This document shows, in pieces, positions 11,866-24,900 of a DNA stretch of 64,000 nt. The stretch is from Teratosphaeria epicoccoides (lineage: Eukaryota > Ascomycota > Dothideomycetes > Mycosphaerellales > Teratosphaeriaceae): positions 168,979 through 232,978 of the forward strand of contig JADDMT010000047.1 in assembly GCA_021401465.1 (NCBI GenBank), written 5' to 3'. Below the pieces are notes generated by a model. The model worked only from the letters and a program-made list of their open reading frames with translations, did not search any database and was not told the DNA's origin. Positions within the stretch are counted from its first letter, which is position 1. Every line of letters begins with the position of its first letter. The position numbers were made by a program, and so were the translations under genes.

Positions 11866-14800
11866 ATGTCTAGAGTACTACGAACTCGCAACTAACGCAT
11901 AGCGAGCGCTATCCTAAGCGCCTGCGATAGCGAAGCTAGCCCGAGTAACTAGCCCGCAGAAGTACCCGCTACGAGTGACACTACATCGAGCGACGGTTCT
12001 GCTAGAGGCTAATTACGCGGCGGACAAGGCAATAGACCCCCTGCATAGGGACTATAGCAAACCCCGACTATTAACCTAGCCCTTGTAGCCATGATTGTCG
12101 ATTAGGTCGCGAACTGCCTTACGAACTAGAGCTAGAGCCGCACCGCTTCTAGTAGCGACAACGGCGAGGACGACGAAGACGTCGCCATAAGTAGTACTAA
12201 TGAACTAGCGGACGAAGAAATCTAGCGAGATTTCACGCTAGGGACCTACGAAGACAACTTACTAGGAGGCGCAGACCCTCCGCGTGTGCCTGCGAACCTA
12301 GTGCCTAAATTCAGGGCCATAGTAGGCTAACTAGGAGGTAGTCGTAATGCACGTAACCTAAAGCCGTTTAAGGGAGACACCTTAAAGGAGGCTCGAACTT
12401 TCTTGCAGGCGTGTAAGGCAGTTTTCGTGCTTAACCTATGCGGATATTCTATGGAGGGCAAACGAGTCGCCTTTAGTGTAATGTAGCTCGAAGAGGATAA
12501 GGAACATCGTAACAACTAGCATGAGTAGTATAACCTTATGCAGGTCTACGACAGAACGTATACGTAGGCAGACTTTCGCTAGTTCTATGTCGACTAGGTC
12601 GAGGATCTAGGGAATCGCGCCCTTACTATGTCTGTCGAGTATAAGAAGGCTAAGTAGGGGAAGGGACAAACAACCTCTAGCTTCGCTACCTACCTCGCTA
12701 CACTCGAGGGACAGATGCTACCCTATACTAAGACGTAACGCGTATAGTACTTACTCGTTAAACTTAATGACAATCTTCAGAACATAATCATGACTTTTCA
12801 TGAACTTCCGACAACTCGGCAAGACCTCGTGTCCCTTGCGACACGTATGGAAATCACCTTGAAGCTAAATAGAAAATCGGGCGGTAAGGACAACAAGCGT
12901 CTAAGTCCCGAGGACCTACTAAAGGGCCGCTATTACAAGCGCCCTAGGGGTCACGCCTAACGCGGTAGTTCATTCTAGAGGAGCAAGCCCTCCGAGCTAA
13001 AAGACAGTAGCAAGAAGCCTCTAAGTAGCTACTACATCTGTAGAGCGAGGGACTACTAGGCGGCTCGCTATCCTAAACGAAGTAATAGGAAGAAGGTAAG
13101 CAAGGTGTCTAAAACCTCCCTAGAGGGGAGGCGAAAGAAGGACAAGCCCGAGACAACCGAATGGCTACCGCGGGTATCTAAGCTATCTGTCACTAATAGT
13201 GTAGACTCGTGGCCTGCCTAGCGCCTATCCGGTGCGGTCTAAGTTAATGGCTCGCTTGAGCTAGTAGACTGTATGTTAGATAACCTTGCGGAGGTTAACG
13301 TGATACCCTAGAGGGTAATCGTACGGCTTAGTTTGAAGCTAATCCTAGGAGCCCTAGTGCCTACCATGAAGTCCTTTTAGGGCGAAGGCGTAGCGGCTCG
13401 AGGCGCATACAACGTGCGCCTCTAACTCGCGGACTCCTTAGGAGAAGTGCGCGAGACTAACGAAGTCTTCTACGCCGAAGACATTCCTAATAAGGAGCTC
13501 CTACTCGGCCGCCCTTAGCGCTACAAGCAGGGAGTCGTTGTTAATAGAGCTACTAACAACTAGTTCTACGGCTCTATAGGCGAAGTTCCTGTAGTGCGGA
13601 TGCGTGACGCACATAGCTTCTACAAGGACATGAAGAAGCTCTAATGCGTGTATGCGGTCTGCATACAGAACGTCAAGGAAGACGTTACCCTTCTGCCTAA
13701 GTTAGAGGAATACGCCGATATTTTCGACGTAGAGGCTGCGGCCTATGCCTAGGCCCTAGACGCGGAACATGCGATTAACCTTAAGGAGGGTTACAATCCT
13801 CCGCATTAACCTCTGTACCCTATGTCAGAATCGTAGCTCGAAACACTTCGAGACTATCTCTACAAGGCGCAAAGGAACGCGTGGATCCGACGAAGCGACA
13901 GTGAGGCTAGAGTGTTAGTTATGTTCGTCCCGAAGAAGGATAACACACTCCGCCTATACGTTAACTATAGGGGCCTTAACGCGGTAACCTAAAAGAACCG
14001 CTGCCCCCTACTACTTATTAGCGAGACGCTTGACCGCCTTAGTCGCGCCGCCATCTTCTCGTCTATCGACTTGAAGGACGCCTACTACTAGATACTAATC
14101 CGAAAGGGCAACAAGTAGAAGACTACATTCCGAACGCAGTATAGACACTTCAAGTATACAGTGATGCCATTTAGCTTGACTAATGCACTAGCGACGTTCT
14201 AAGCGTATATTAACAGGGCCCTAGCTAGCCTCGTTAACACCTGCTACGTAGTATATTTAGACGATATACTAGTCTACTCCGACTTAAAGGAGGAGCATAT
14301 TCGGCATCTAAGGATAGTGCTTAAATAGCTCCGCAAGTTCGCTCTGTACGCGAACCTAAAGAAGTGCTTATTCCTAACAGATAGGATTGAGTTTCTCGGA
14401 TACATCGTCTCTACAGAAGGAGTCATCATAGATGACTAAAGGGTATCTGCAATTACGGAGTAGCCGCGGCTAACTACCCTCTAAGAAGTGTAGGTGTTCC
14501 TAGGATTTACTAACTTCTATCGCAGATTTATACGATCCTACTCGAAGATCGTGGCTCCCCTCACGGCCCTCGCAAAGGGCGCGGTTTAAGGAAAAAAGCC
14601 AGGGATAGTGCCTTAGGAGGAGGCTTAGAGCAAGGCTTTCTCTAGACTTAAAGCAGCTTTCTAAACTACGCCTATACTTTAGCACTTTAACCCCGCTACG
14701 AAGATCCGAATAGAGACTAATACGTCAAAATTCGTAATAGCCGGAATTATATCGCAGCTCTAGTCGCACGAAGGCAGTACGCGATAGTGCCTGATTGCCT

Positions 14801-16830
14801 TCTAGTCGCGGAAGATGCAAGGCGCTAAGCTTAACTACAAGACTTACGACCAAGAGCTTTTAGCTATTGTTGACGGCTTCAAGGAGTACTAACGCTACCT
14901 CGAAGGCGTAGCGTACCCTATTAAGGTGCTTACTAACTATAACAATCTTCGCGGCTTCATGGGAGTAAAGCAGCTAAGTAGTCGACAAGCAAGGTAGGCG
15001 ACTTTCCTCGCTAGCTTTAACTTCGTTATCTAGCATCGTTCTAGAAAGACGAATCTGGCTGATAGTCCCTCGCGATGACTAGACTACGACACTAGAGAGC
15101 AGGGTGACTAATAGCTTCTCCCTACGCTGCAAACAAAGCTTGTAGTTTAGGGTAGTAATCTGTCGTTAGCTCCTCTTATAGGTTGACTGCGGGTCTAATA
15201 GGGCCTCATAGCCTCCGCTAGTAACGAACCCTCCTATCTAGCAGTTATAGCGACCGTGTCTAGCTCGATCTGTGCGGTAGTTAACCGGCTTACATGCAGT
15301 AAGCATGTAATGTCTAAAGAACCCTTTAAAGAAGTCTCGAGACTTATTTAGCGGTTGTAAGAGCGAGAACCGGAGTTAATTAATGAGGGTGTAGCCCTCT
15401 AGGACACTACAGGCGGTCCGAAGTACTAGACCAAGTCAGGCGACTTGTAGTACTTTAATAATAGGCTCTACGTACCTGCTAACTGCATACTCCGTTCGCA
15501 GCTCCTCTGTATTCATCATGACGATGAATTCGCGGGCCATTTTAGCGCAGAGAAGACAAACGTACTTCTTAGACGCAAATATTAGTAGCCTACGCTAGAA
15601 CAGGATGTCTCTGACTATGTCAAATCCTGCTAGACGTGCTAGATTAGCAAATCTCGGCGCTATTGCCCCTATGGCGATACTTAGGCGCTCCTACTACTAG
15701 AGAGACCATAGCAAGACTTGACCATGGATTTTATCACTAATTTGCCGCTAGCAAAGTAGAGAGGCAATGTAGTTAATGCTGTCCTTGTAGTAGTCGACCG
15801 ATACTCTAAGATGAATGTCTTCATCCTATGTACGAAAAGGTACACAAGTAGCGAGCTTGCGCGACTACTTTGCGACGAAGTTATATAGCACTTTAGTGTC
15901 CCCCGAAGTATCCTATTAGATCGAGGTTCTGTCTTTACTAGTAAATACTAGCAAGAATTTGTGTTTAAGGCGCGTGTTAAGCACTACCTAAGTATAGCAT
16001 TCTATCTACAGACTAATAGTTAGACTAAACGTATGAACTAGACTCTTAAGTAGTACCTTTAGTGCTACTACGCTAAGAACCAGGATGCCTAGGCTAACGT
16101 AATTCCTATAGCGGAATTTGTAGTCAATAATAGTGTGCATGCTACTATGCGCATGTCGCCATTTCAGATTCTTTATAGCTTTAATCCGGAAATATACCTA
16201 GAACCGCCTTAGGACAAGTCTTCTAAGGAGAGGGTGCCAGCCGCCGCGGAATTAGCGCGGCGTATGCGCGAGGTACATTCGGTGCTAATAGAACACTAGA
16301 AAAAGGCCTCAGAATCCTAGATTAAACATAATAACGCCTATGCTAAACTAATGTAGTACGTAGTTAGTACGAAGGTATTACTGTTGACGAAGAATCTTAA
16401 GCTGAAACTTCTAAGCAAGAAGATGACGCTAAGGTTCGTCGGACCCTTCTAGATATGCGACGCGATAGGCTCGCAGGCGTACTAGCTATTGTTGCTATTG
16501 TCGTACTATGTACATAACGTCTTCTACGTATCTCTACTCGAACTATAGGTACAGCGCGAGGGCGAAGAGCCCGCGGACCTGATGCTAGTAGCAGAAGAGA
16601 ACGAAGAGTAGGAAGTCGAGGGTATTAAGGACAGTATGCGGCGTAAGGGCGTAACGCACTATCTAGTGAAGTAGAAAGGATACCTACCTAAGTACATATA
16701 ATAGGTTCTGGCTAAAGACTACAAGAACGCTCCGGAAGCTATTCGTGAATTCGAAGAGCGGAGGAGGCGTGAGCAGGGCTTAAGAAGGTCGATTCGTAGG
16801 AAGATGAGGGTTCTAGAGCAGAATTCTTAA
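11866..16830 (+). pseudogene. GyA-2 gag-pol polyprotein, 1,655 codons (RIP-inactivated)
   Basis: A single frame joins ATG 11866 to TAA 16828-16830, with gag and pol fused as in Tf1-like elements. Domains: gag capsid about 12340-12950; CCHC zinc knuckle at 13033-13074, whose Cys/His codons are RIP-altered here; protease about 13200-13560; reverse transcriptase about 13930-14420 with YLDD at 14254-14265; RNase H about 14690-15080; integrase zinc-binding region about 15500-15650; catalytic core about 15710-16150; chromodomain about 16610-16770. Most stops are TAG at Trp/Gln positions. Catalytic residues are also hit: the integrase QTDGQTER region now reads QTNSQTKR. Confidence 0.92.
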
Positions 16831-16970
16831 CATGTGTATGTAGCGCATAACGCGCGAAGTGACAACAAGAAGCAAACGCCCTACTTATACATCATTAATG
16901 CCTAAAAGCACACCTAGAATAAACCTAAGAAGAACAAGAGACATGCTTAGATTAGCTTCGTAGCTAATGC

Positions 16971-18467
16971 TTAGCAACTACTAGTCGGGGGCTTCCTAAC
17001 TGAACCCGAAGCAGAAGAGTCTTTCTTGTTATAGTCCGCTAGGGACTGCCTACCTGTACGGGGTCTACTAAACACCCTGAAGCGACTATGAGTGACAGGA
17101 GTAGCAACGCCACGAAGGGAGGCTAGCATCTTCTTCTTTAGTAGGTTGCGAGAGAGCTCATCTTTAGAGCCTATAGTAGCCAGAGAGCTAGCGACACCCT
17201 TACCGCGCCTAGTCGCGACGACTACCTTATCCTTAGCATTAGAAGGCGAAGAGACTCAAGCGCGCTTACGGCTGTTACGCTCGGCCCTCGAGCTTATCTT
17301 GCGCTTCTTAACACGAGTGTCAACTACATCATTAGACTTAGTGTCCCCCTTAGGCGTAACTAGTACGGTGACACTATGGCGCGAAGGGATCACGTCAGGA
17401 CTAAAGGTATCCTAGACGTCGTCATCCTCCTCATCCTCAAAGATCTGGCCTAGAGGCTTGTGCCTTAGCGTCTTGACAGACGTAGTGCGGGTCGCAAGCA
17501 GGGAAGGTTCGGCTTCCTTGTTACTAACCTTAATTTTAGCCCTAGCCTTCTTCTTCTTCTTAGATAGTAGCATCGAGGCGGCGTAGGCGGCAGCGCTACA
17601 ATGTGTTAGCTGTACGCACGCGACAGGATTCGAGTAAGTAACTTACGGCTTAGTCCTTAGGACTAGCTTAGAGGCAGGCTGTCTCTCGGTACGGCGCTAG
17701 GGCGTAGCCTTAGCAGCAGGAGCGGTGAATTGCTTGATGACCTTCTTGCGGATTATCCGCGTCTTAAAGTCATTGTCAATAGAGGCAAGGGCCCCGAGTT
17801 GCTGACGCTAACAGCTAGTCGGATATTTCTCGACGCTAACGTTAGCCTAACGGAGAAAGTTAGCATTTATACTTAGAGGGTACCTACACTATATGCGTAC
17901 TATAGCGAAGGTCTCGACCCTAACAGTTAGTACCTTCAAGATCTTCTAGACTAAGTCTGCGATTAGACCTAGACAAACGTTTTCGCCTGTTAGCAGAGAG
18001 TCGAAGCGAACACTGCTGTAAGAACGGTTAGTAGTTGCAGTAAAGCATGAGAGGGCGCCGAGTAGGTAGGCGAGTGCCTCGCGGTACTTAGCCTATAGCC
18101 TGTTCATAGTCAGAGTACCTTTAGCAATCCCCTTGTTACGCGTACTCTAGAAGTCATCGATGTTACGGCAGAGCTAGTTGTACTCGCTATATACCTCTTC
18201 AGGGAGGTCTTGGCATTTTTGATGCTTGCTATTATAGTTGACATAATTGCGGTAGATACTGCCCTCATTAAATCTGCTAACGCAGATCTCGGCTACGCTT
18301 CGGTTAGTATAAGTCACGCATACCTCGCGGGTAGGGGACGCCTTACTAACACGCGGAGGAGAAATGTGTGCAGCTTAGCTACTAAGGTTATCGAGGCATT
18401 GTCGACATAAGCGACGATTGTAGGCAGAATAAGTAGCGTCGAACTTAGTCTGCAGCATATAAGCTAT
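16971..18467 (-). pseudogene. GyA-2 antisense gene (499 codons, RIP-inactivated)
   Basis: Same frame and length as in GyA-3 and GyA-4: start position at 18467 (ATG changed to ATA), TAA at 16971-16973, convergent with the pol stop 140 bp away. A TATA-type box on the - strand lies at 18621-18630, about 155 bp upstream. The encoded protein has a Cys-rich N-terminus and Lys/Arg-rich stretches. No family recognised. Confidence 0.75.
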
Positions 18468-19138
18468 TATAGCTAAGATGAGTTAGTTGATCTTAATTAA
18501 TTAATTAAAGAAGAAGAAGCTCTAGTTTAGACCTGTAGACACGGCAAGGCGCAAGCTAAGCGAAGTAGGAGCGGAGGTTAATGTTAGTGTCTTAGAACAG
18601 GAAAGTTTAGGAAGTGACGAGGTTTTTATACTCTCTAACAGCCCCCCTGTTGCCTATTGCAACTGTTAAGCTAGTAACTCGAACTACATGCGCAGAGTAC
18701 CTGCCTTTAGTTAACTTAGGAGAGGACCTGATAATGCAAGAACAGATAACGCGGCTGTCACGCATGTGCGCCGACCGTACTCGTGCTAGCCTACTAGCAT
18801 GAAAATGTGGCGAGACTCGCGCTAGGAGCGCGCTCCTGCTGTTTCGAGCGGCGCGCATAGAATGTCCGCGTACCTTCCTACTACCCTAAGGTTCTGCGAC
18901 ACGTTCTTTATAGTCACGACTAAATAGGGACAGCCAAGCTACTTAGCGAGGCTAGCGCGCATGCTTGCCCTATAATTTTAAGGATTAACTAAAGTACGTA
19001 CTTATAGTTTCCTGATATCTTAATCCGCATGTAAAGCGAAGGTATTACGAAGCTACCTAACATGTAACAGGTTAAAACCCGCCCGAGTTAGCAGCCTCCG
19101 CCTCGTACTCGCTACGAAGGTGTTAAGGTATACGCATG

Positions 19139-19498
19139 TGATATAGATGTATGTGCTATATGATATGAAAATATCTCGCAGTGTGACAGAGTAATCCGAC
19201 CTTTTAGTAGGTATAAGACAGCGCTGCTTTCTGCTTATCGCAGAGGTAGCGCTAAGGGTGCTTATAACCCCTGACGCTCCTTAATTAGGGAAAGCATGTC
19301 CGAGCCTAACCCCGTAGGGGTACCGTAGGGTTAGCGACGTAGGGGCGTCCTACGTCGACAACTGATCCTACTTAGACGACATACAAGCTAACGTATGTAC
19401 GAAGGACCCCCTTGCCATATGTGGCAGGGTCACTGCATGCTAAGGGCGGCCATTAGAACCCATGCGGTTCAAATGGTCCCCTAGTATCAACCGTATCA
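19139..19498 (-). repeat. GyA-3 3' LTR
   Basis: On the + strand it runs TGATATAG...CCGTATCA and is followed by the complement of the polypurine tract (19499-19512). It differs from the 5' LTR at roughly a dozen sites, all transitions as far as I compared. Confidence 0.95.
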
Positions 19499-20133
19499 CT
19501 GCCCCTCCTCCTATGAGGATGTCCCTAGCCTTACTAAGTGACGCACGCGGAACATATAGGGTACGGGATGTAGCACGCTCACACCGCGCAAGGGTAAATA
19601 GGTAGATAGCCTGCGTAACATGTGTCATGCGTACACCTTAACACCTTCATAGCGAGTACGGGGCGGAGGCTGCTAACTCGGGCGGGTTTTAATCTATCAC
19701 ATGTTAGGCGGCTTCGTAACACCTTCGCTTTACATGCGGATCGAGATATCAGGAAACCACGAGTACGTACTTTAGTCAATCCTTGAAATTATAGGGCGAG
19801 CATGCGCGCCGGCCTCGCCAAGTAGCTTGGCCGTCCCTATTTAGTCGTGACCGTGAAGAACGTGTCGCAGAACCTCGGGGTAGTAGGAAAGTGCGCGGAC
19901 GCTCTGCGCGCGCCGCTCGAAACGGCAGGAGCGCGCTCCTAGCGCGGGCCTCGCCACATTTCCATGCTAGTAGGCTAGCATGAGTGCGGTCGGCGCACAT
20001 GCGTGACGGCCGCGTTATCTGTTATTGCATTATTCGGTCCCCTTGTAAGTTAACTAAAGGCAGGTACTCTGCGCATGTAGTTCGAGTCACTAGCTTAACG
20101 GTTGCGGTAGGCAACAGGGGGGCTGTCAGAGGG

Positions 20134-20143
20134 TATAAAAACC
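20134..20143 (+). promoter_or_regulatory. TATA box of the GyA-3 antisense gene
   Basis: TATAAAAACC lies about 155 bp upstream of the antisense gene start. It is preserved in all four copies (2695-2704, 18621-18630, 20134-20143, 32819-32828) although the surroundings are mutated. No other TATA-type box is evident between the LTR and the gene. Confidence 0.5.
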
Positions 20144-20296
20144 TCGTCGCTCCCCAAACTTTCCTGTTCTAAGACACTATCATCGACCTCCGCTCCTACT
20201 TCGCTTAGCTTGCGCCTCGCCATGTCTGCGGGTCCGTACTAGAGCTCCTTCTTCTTCAATCAATCAATTAAGATCAATTAACCTGTCTTAGCTATA

Positions 20297-21793
20297 ATAG
20301 CTCATATGCTGCAGACTAAGTTTGACGCTACTCGCTCTGCCCGCGATCGTCGCTCGTGTCGACGATGCCTTGACAACCTTAGTAGCCAAGCTGCACACAT
20401 CTCTCCTCTACGTGTTAGTAAGGCGTCCCCTACCCGCGAGGTATGCGTGACTTGTACTAACCGAAGCGTAGCCGAGATCTACGTCAGCAGGTTTGATGAG
20501 GGTAGTGTCTACTGCAATTATGTCAACTGTAATAGCAAGCATCAAAAATGCCAAGACCTCCCTGAAGAGGTGTATGGCGAGTATAACTAGCTCTGCTGTA
20601 ACATTAATGACTTCTAGAGTACGCGCGACAAGGGGATTACCGAAGGCACTCTAACTATAAACAGGCTACAGGCTAAGTACTACAAGGCACTCGCCTACCT
20701 GCTTGGCGCCCTCTCGTGCTTTACCGCGACTGCTAACCGTTCTTATAGCGGCGTTCGCTTCGACTCTCTGCTAACAGGCGAAAACGTTTGTCTAGGTCTG
20801 ATCGCAGACTTAGTCTAGAAGATCTTGAAGGTGCTAACCGTTAGGGTCGAGACCTTCGCCATAGTACGCATACAGTGCGGGTACCCTCTAAGTATGAATG
20901 CTGACTTTCTCCGCTAGGCTAACGTTAGCGTCGAGAAATATCCGACTAGCTGTTAGCGTTAGCAACTCGGGGCCCTTGCCTCTATTGACGATGACTTTAA
21001 GACGCGGATAATCCGCAAGAAGGTCATCAAGCAATTCACCGCTCCTGCCGCTAAGGCTACGCCCTAGCGCCGTACCGAGAGGCAGCCTGCCTCTAAGCCG
21101 GTCCTAAGGACTAAGCCGTAAGTTACTTACTCGAATCCTGTCGCGTGCGTACAGCTAACACATTGTAGCGCCGCTGCCTACGCCGCCTCGACGCTACTGT
21201 CTAAGAAGAAGAAGAGGGCCAGGGCCGAAATTAAGGTCAGCGACGAGGAAGCCAAGCCTTCCCCGCTTGCGACCTATACTACGTCCGTCAAGACGCTAAG
21301 GCACAAGCCTCTAGGCCAGATCTTTGAGGATGAGGAGGATGACGACGTTCAGGATACCTTCGGTCCTAACGTAATCCCTTCGCGCCATAGTGTCACCGCA
21401 CTAGTTACGCCTAAGGGAGACACCGAGTCCGATGATGTAGTCGACACTCGTGTCAAGAAGCGCAAGATGATCTCAAGGGCCGAGCGCGACAGCCGCAAGC
21501 GCGCTCGAGTCTCTTCGCCTTCTGATGCTAAGGATGAGGTAGTCGTCGCGACTAGGCGCGGTAAGGGTGTCGCTAGTTCTCTGGCTACTATAGGCTCTAA
21601 AGACGAGCTCCCTTGCAACCTACTAAAGAAGAAGATGCCGGCCTCTCTTCGTGGCGTTACTACCCCCGTTACTCATGGTCGCTTCAGGGTGTTTAGTAGA
21701 CCCCGTGCGAGTAGGTAGTCCCTAGCGGACTGTAACAAGAAAGACTCTCCTGCTTCGGGTTTAGTCAGGAAGCCCCTGACTAGTAGTCGCTAA
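20297..21793 (+). pseudogene. GyA-3 antisense gene: Cys-rich, basic putative nuclear protein
   Basis: This is the best preserved copy of the GyA antisense gene. The start codon is RIP-altered to ATA at 20297; the next Met is at 20306. The frame runs 499 codons to TAA 21791-21793 with a handful of TAG stops. Residues about 15-75 hold several CxxC pairs (CRRC, CVTC, then a YCNYVNCNSKHQKC segment), suggesting a zinc-binding module. Residues about 303-310 (KKKKRARA) and 386-406 (KKRK and SRKRAR) look like nuclear localisation signals. An acidic DEEDDD stretch lies between them. Its own TATA box is upstream. It could be a regulatory or DNA-binding accessory protein. I recognise no family. Confidence 0.75.
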
Positions 21794-21933
21794 GCATTAG
21801 CTACGAAGCTAATCTGAGCATGTCTCTTGTTCTTCTTAGGTTTATTCTAGGTGTGCCTTTAGGCATCAATGATGTATGAGTAGGGCGTTTGCTTCTTGTT
21901 GTCACTTCGCGCGTTATGCGCTACATACACGTG

Positions 21934-24900
21934 TTAAGAATTCTGCTCTAGAACCCTCATCTTCCTACGAATCGACCTTCTTAAGCCCTGCTCACGCTTC
22001 CTCTACTCTTCGAATTCACGAATAGCTTCTAGAGCGTTCTTGCAGTCTTCGGCCGGAACCTATTATGTGTACTCAGGTAGGTATCCTTTCTACTTCACTA
22101 GATAGTGCGTTGCGCCCTTGCGCCGCATACTGTCCTTAATACCCTCGACTTCCTACTCTTCGTTCTCTTCTGCTACTAGCATCGGGTCCACGGGCTCTTC
22201 GCCCTCGCGCTATACCTATGGTTCGAGTAGAGATACGTAGAAGACGTCATGCACACGATACGACAATGGCAACAATAGCTAGTACGCCTGCGAGCCTATC
22301 GCGTCGCGTATCCGGAAGGGTCTGACAAACCTTAGCGTCATCTTCTTGCTCGGAAGTTTTAGCTTAAGATTCTTCGTTAACAGTAACACCTTCGTACTAA
22401 CTGCGTACTGCATCGGTTTAGCACGGGTGTTATTATGTTTAATCTAGGATTCTGAGGCCTTTTTCTAGTGTTCTATTAGCACCGAATGTATCTCGCGCAT
22501 ACGCCGCGCTAATTCCGTAGCGGCTGGCACCCTCTCCTTAGAAGACTCGTCCCGAGGCGGTTCTAGGTGTATTTCTAGATCAAAGCTATAGAGAATCTGA
22601 AATGGCGACATGCGCATAGTAGCATGCACGCTGTTATTGACTGCAAATTCCGCCATAGGAATTGCGTCAGCCTAGGCATCCTGGTTCTTAGCGTAGTAGC
22701 ACCGAAGGTACTGCTTAAGAGTCTAGTTCATACGTTTAGTCTGACTATTAGTCTGTAGATGGAATGCTGTACTTAGGCGGTACTTGACACGCGCTTCAAA
22801 CACAAATTCTTGCTAGTATTTACTAGTAAAGACAGAACCTCGATCCGATAGGATACTTCGGGGGACACTAAAGCGCCATATGACTTCGTCGCGAAGTAGC
22901 CGCGCAAGCTCGCCGCTTGTGCACTTTTTCGTACATAGGATGAAGATATTTATCTTCGAGTATTAGTCGACTACTACAAGGACAGCATCAACTACATCGC
23001 CTTTCTACTTTGCTGGCAGCAAATCGGTAATGAAATCCATGGTCAAGTCTTGCTATAGTCTCTCTAGTAGTAGGAGCGCCTAAGCATCGCCGTAGGGGCG
23101 ATAGCGCCGAGATTTGCTAATCTGGCACGTCTAGCAGGATTTGACATAGTTAGAGACATCCTGTTCTAGCGTAGGCTACTAGTATTTGCGTCCGAGAAGT
23201 GCGTTCGTCTTCTCTACGCTAAAATGGCTCGCGAGTTTATCGTCATGATGAATACAGAGGAGCTACGAACGGAGTGCGTAGTTAGCGGGTACGTAGAGCC
23301 TATTGTCAAAGTACTACAAGTCGCCTGACTTGGTCTAGTACTTCGGACCGCCTACAGTGTCCTAGAGGGCTACACCCTCATTGATTAACTCCGGTTCTCG
23401 CTCTTGCAACCGCTGAATAAGTCTCGAGACTTCTTCAAAGGGTTCTTTAGACATTGCATGCTTACCGCATGTAAGCCGGTTAACTACCGCATGGATCGAG
23501 CTAGACACGGTCGCCACAACTGCCAGATAGGAGGGTTCGTTACTAGCGGAGGCTGTGAGGCCCCATTAGACCTGCAGTCGACCTATAAGAGGAGCTAACG
23601 ACAGATCGCCGCCCTAAACTACAAGCTTCGTTTATAGCGTAGGGAGAAGCTGTTAGTCACTCTCTTCTCTAGTGTCGTAGTCCGGTCGTCGCGAAGGACT
23701 GTCGGCCGGATTCGTCTTTCCGGAACGATGCTAGATAACGAAGTCAAAGCTAGCGAGGAAAGTCGCCTACTATGCTTGCCGACTACTTAGCTGCTTCACG
23801 CCCATAAAGCCGCGAAGGTTGTTATAGTTAGTGAGCACCTTAATAGGGTGCGCTACGCCTTCGAGGTAGTGTCGGTACTCCTTGAAGCCATTAATAATAG
23901 CCAAAAGCTCTTAGTCGTGAGTCTCGTAGTTAAGCTTAGCGCCCTGCATCTTCCGCGACTAGAAGGCAATCAGGTACTATCGCGTACTGCCTTCGTGCGA
24001 CTAGAGCTACGATATAATTGCGGCTATTGCGAATTTTGAAGCATCGGTCTCTATCCGGATCTTCGTAGCGAGGTCAAAGTGCCGAAGTATAGGCGTAGTT
24101 TGAAAAGCTGCTTTAAGTTCAGAGAAGGCCTTGCTCTAAGCCTCCTCCTAAGGCACTTTCCCTAGCTTTTTTCCTCGAACCGCGCCCTTTGCGAGGGCCG
24201 TGAGGGGAGCCACGATCTTCGAGTAAGATCGTATGAATCTGCGGTAGAAGTTAGTGAATCCTAGGAATACCTGCACTTCTTAGAGGGTAGTCGGCCGCAG
24301 CTACTCCGCGATTACGGACACCCTTCAGTCATCCATGATGACTCCTTCCGTGGAGACGATGTATCCGAGAAACTCAATCCTATCTGTCAGGAATGAGCAC
24401 TTCTTTAGGTTCGCGTACAGAGCGAACTTGCGGAGCCATTCGAGCACTATACTTAGATGCCGAATATGCTCCTCCTTCGAGTCGGAATAGACTAGTATAT
24501 CGTCTAAATATACTACGTAGCAGGTGTTAACGAGGCCGGCTAGGGCCCGGTTAATATACGCTTAGAACGTCGCTAGTGCGTTAGTTAAGCTAAACGGCAT
24601 CACTATATACTCAAAGTGTCTGTACCGCGTTCGGAATGCGGTCTTCTACTCGTCGCCCTTTCGGATCGGTATCTAGTAGTAGGCGTCCTTCAAGTCGATA
24701 GACGAGAAGATAGCGGCGCGACCAAGGCGGTCAAGCGTCTCGCTAATAAGTGGTAGGGGGCAGCGGTTCTTCTAGGTTACCGCGTTAAGGCCCCTATAGT
24801 TAACGTATAGGCGGAGCGTGTTGTCCTTCTTCGGGACGAACATAACTAACGCTCTAGCCTCGCTGTCGCTTCGTCGGATCCACGCGTTCCTTTGCGCCTT

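Noticed and set aside
19139..19627. A 489-bp LTR reaching to the TGTCA at 19623-19627
   Set aside because: The target duplications and the polypurine tract show the LTR is 360 bp (19139-19498); the rest is internal sequence.
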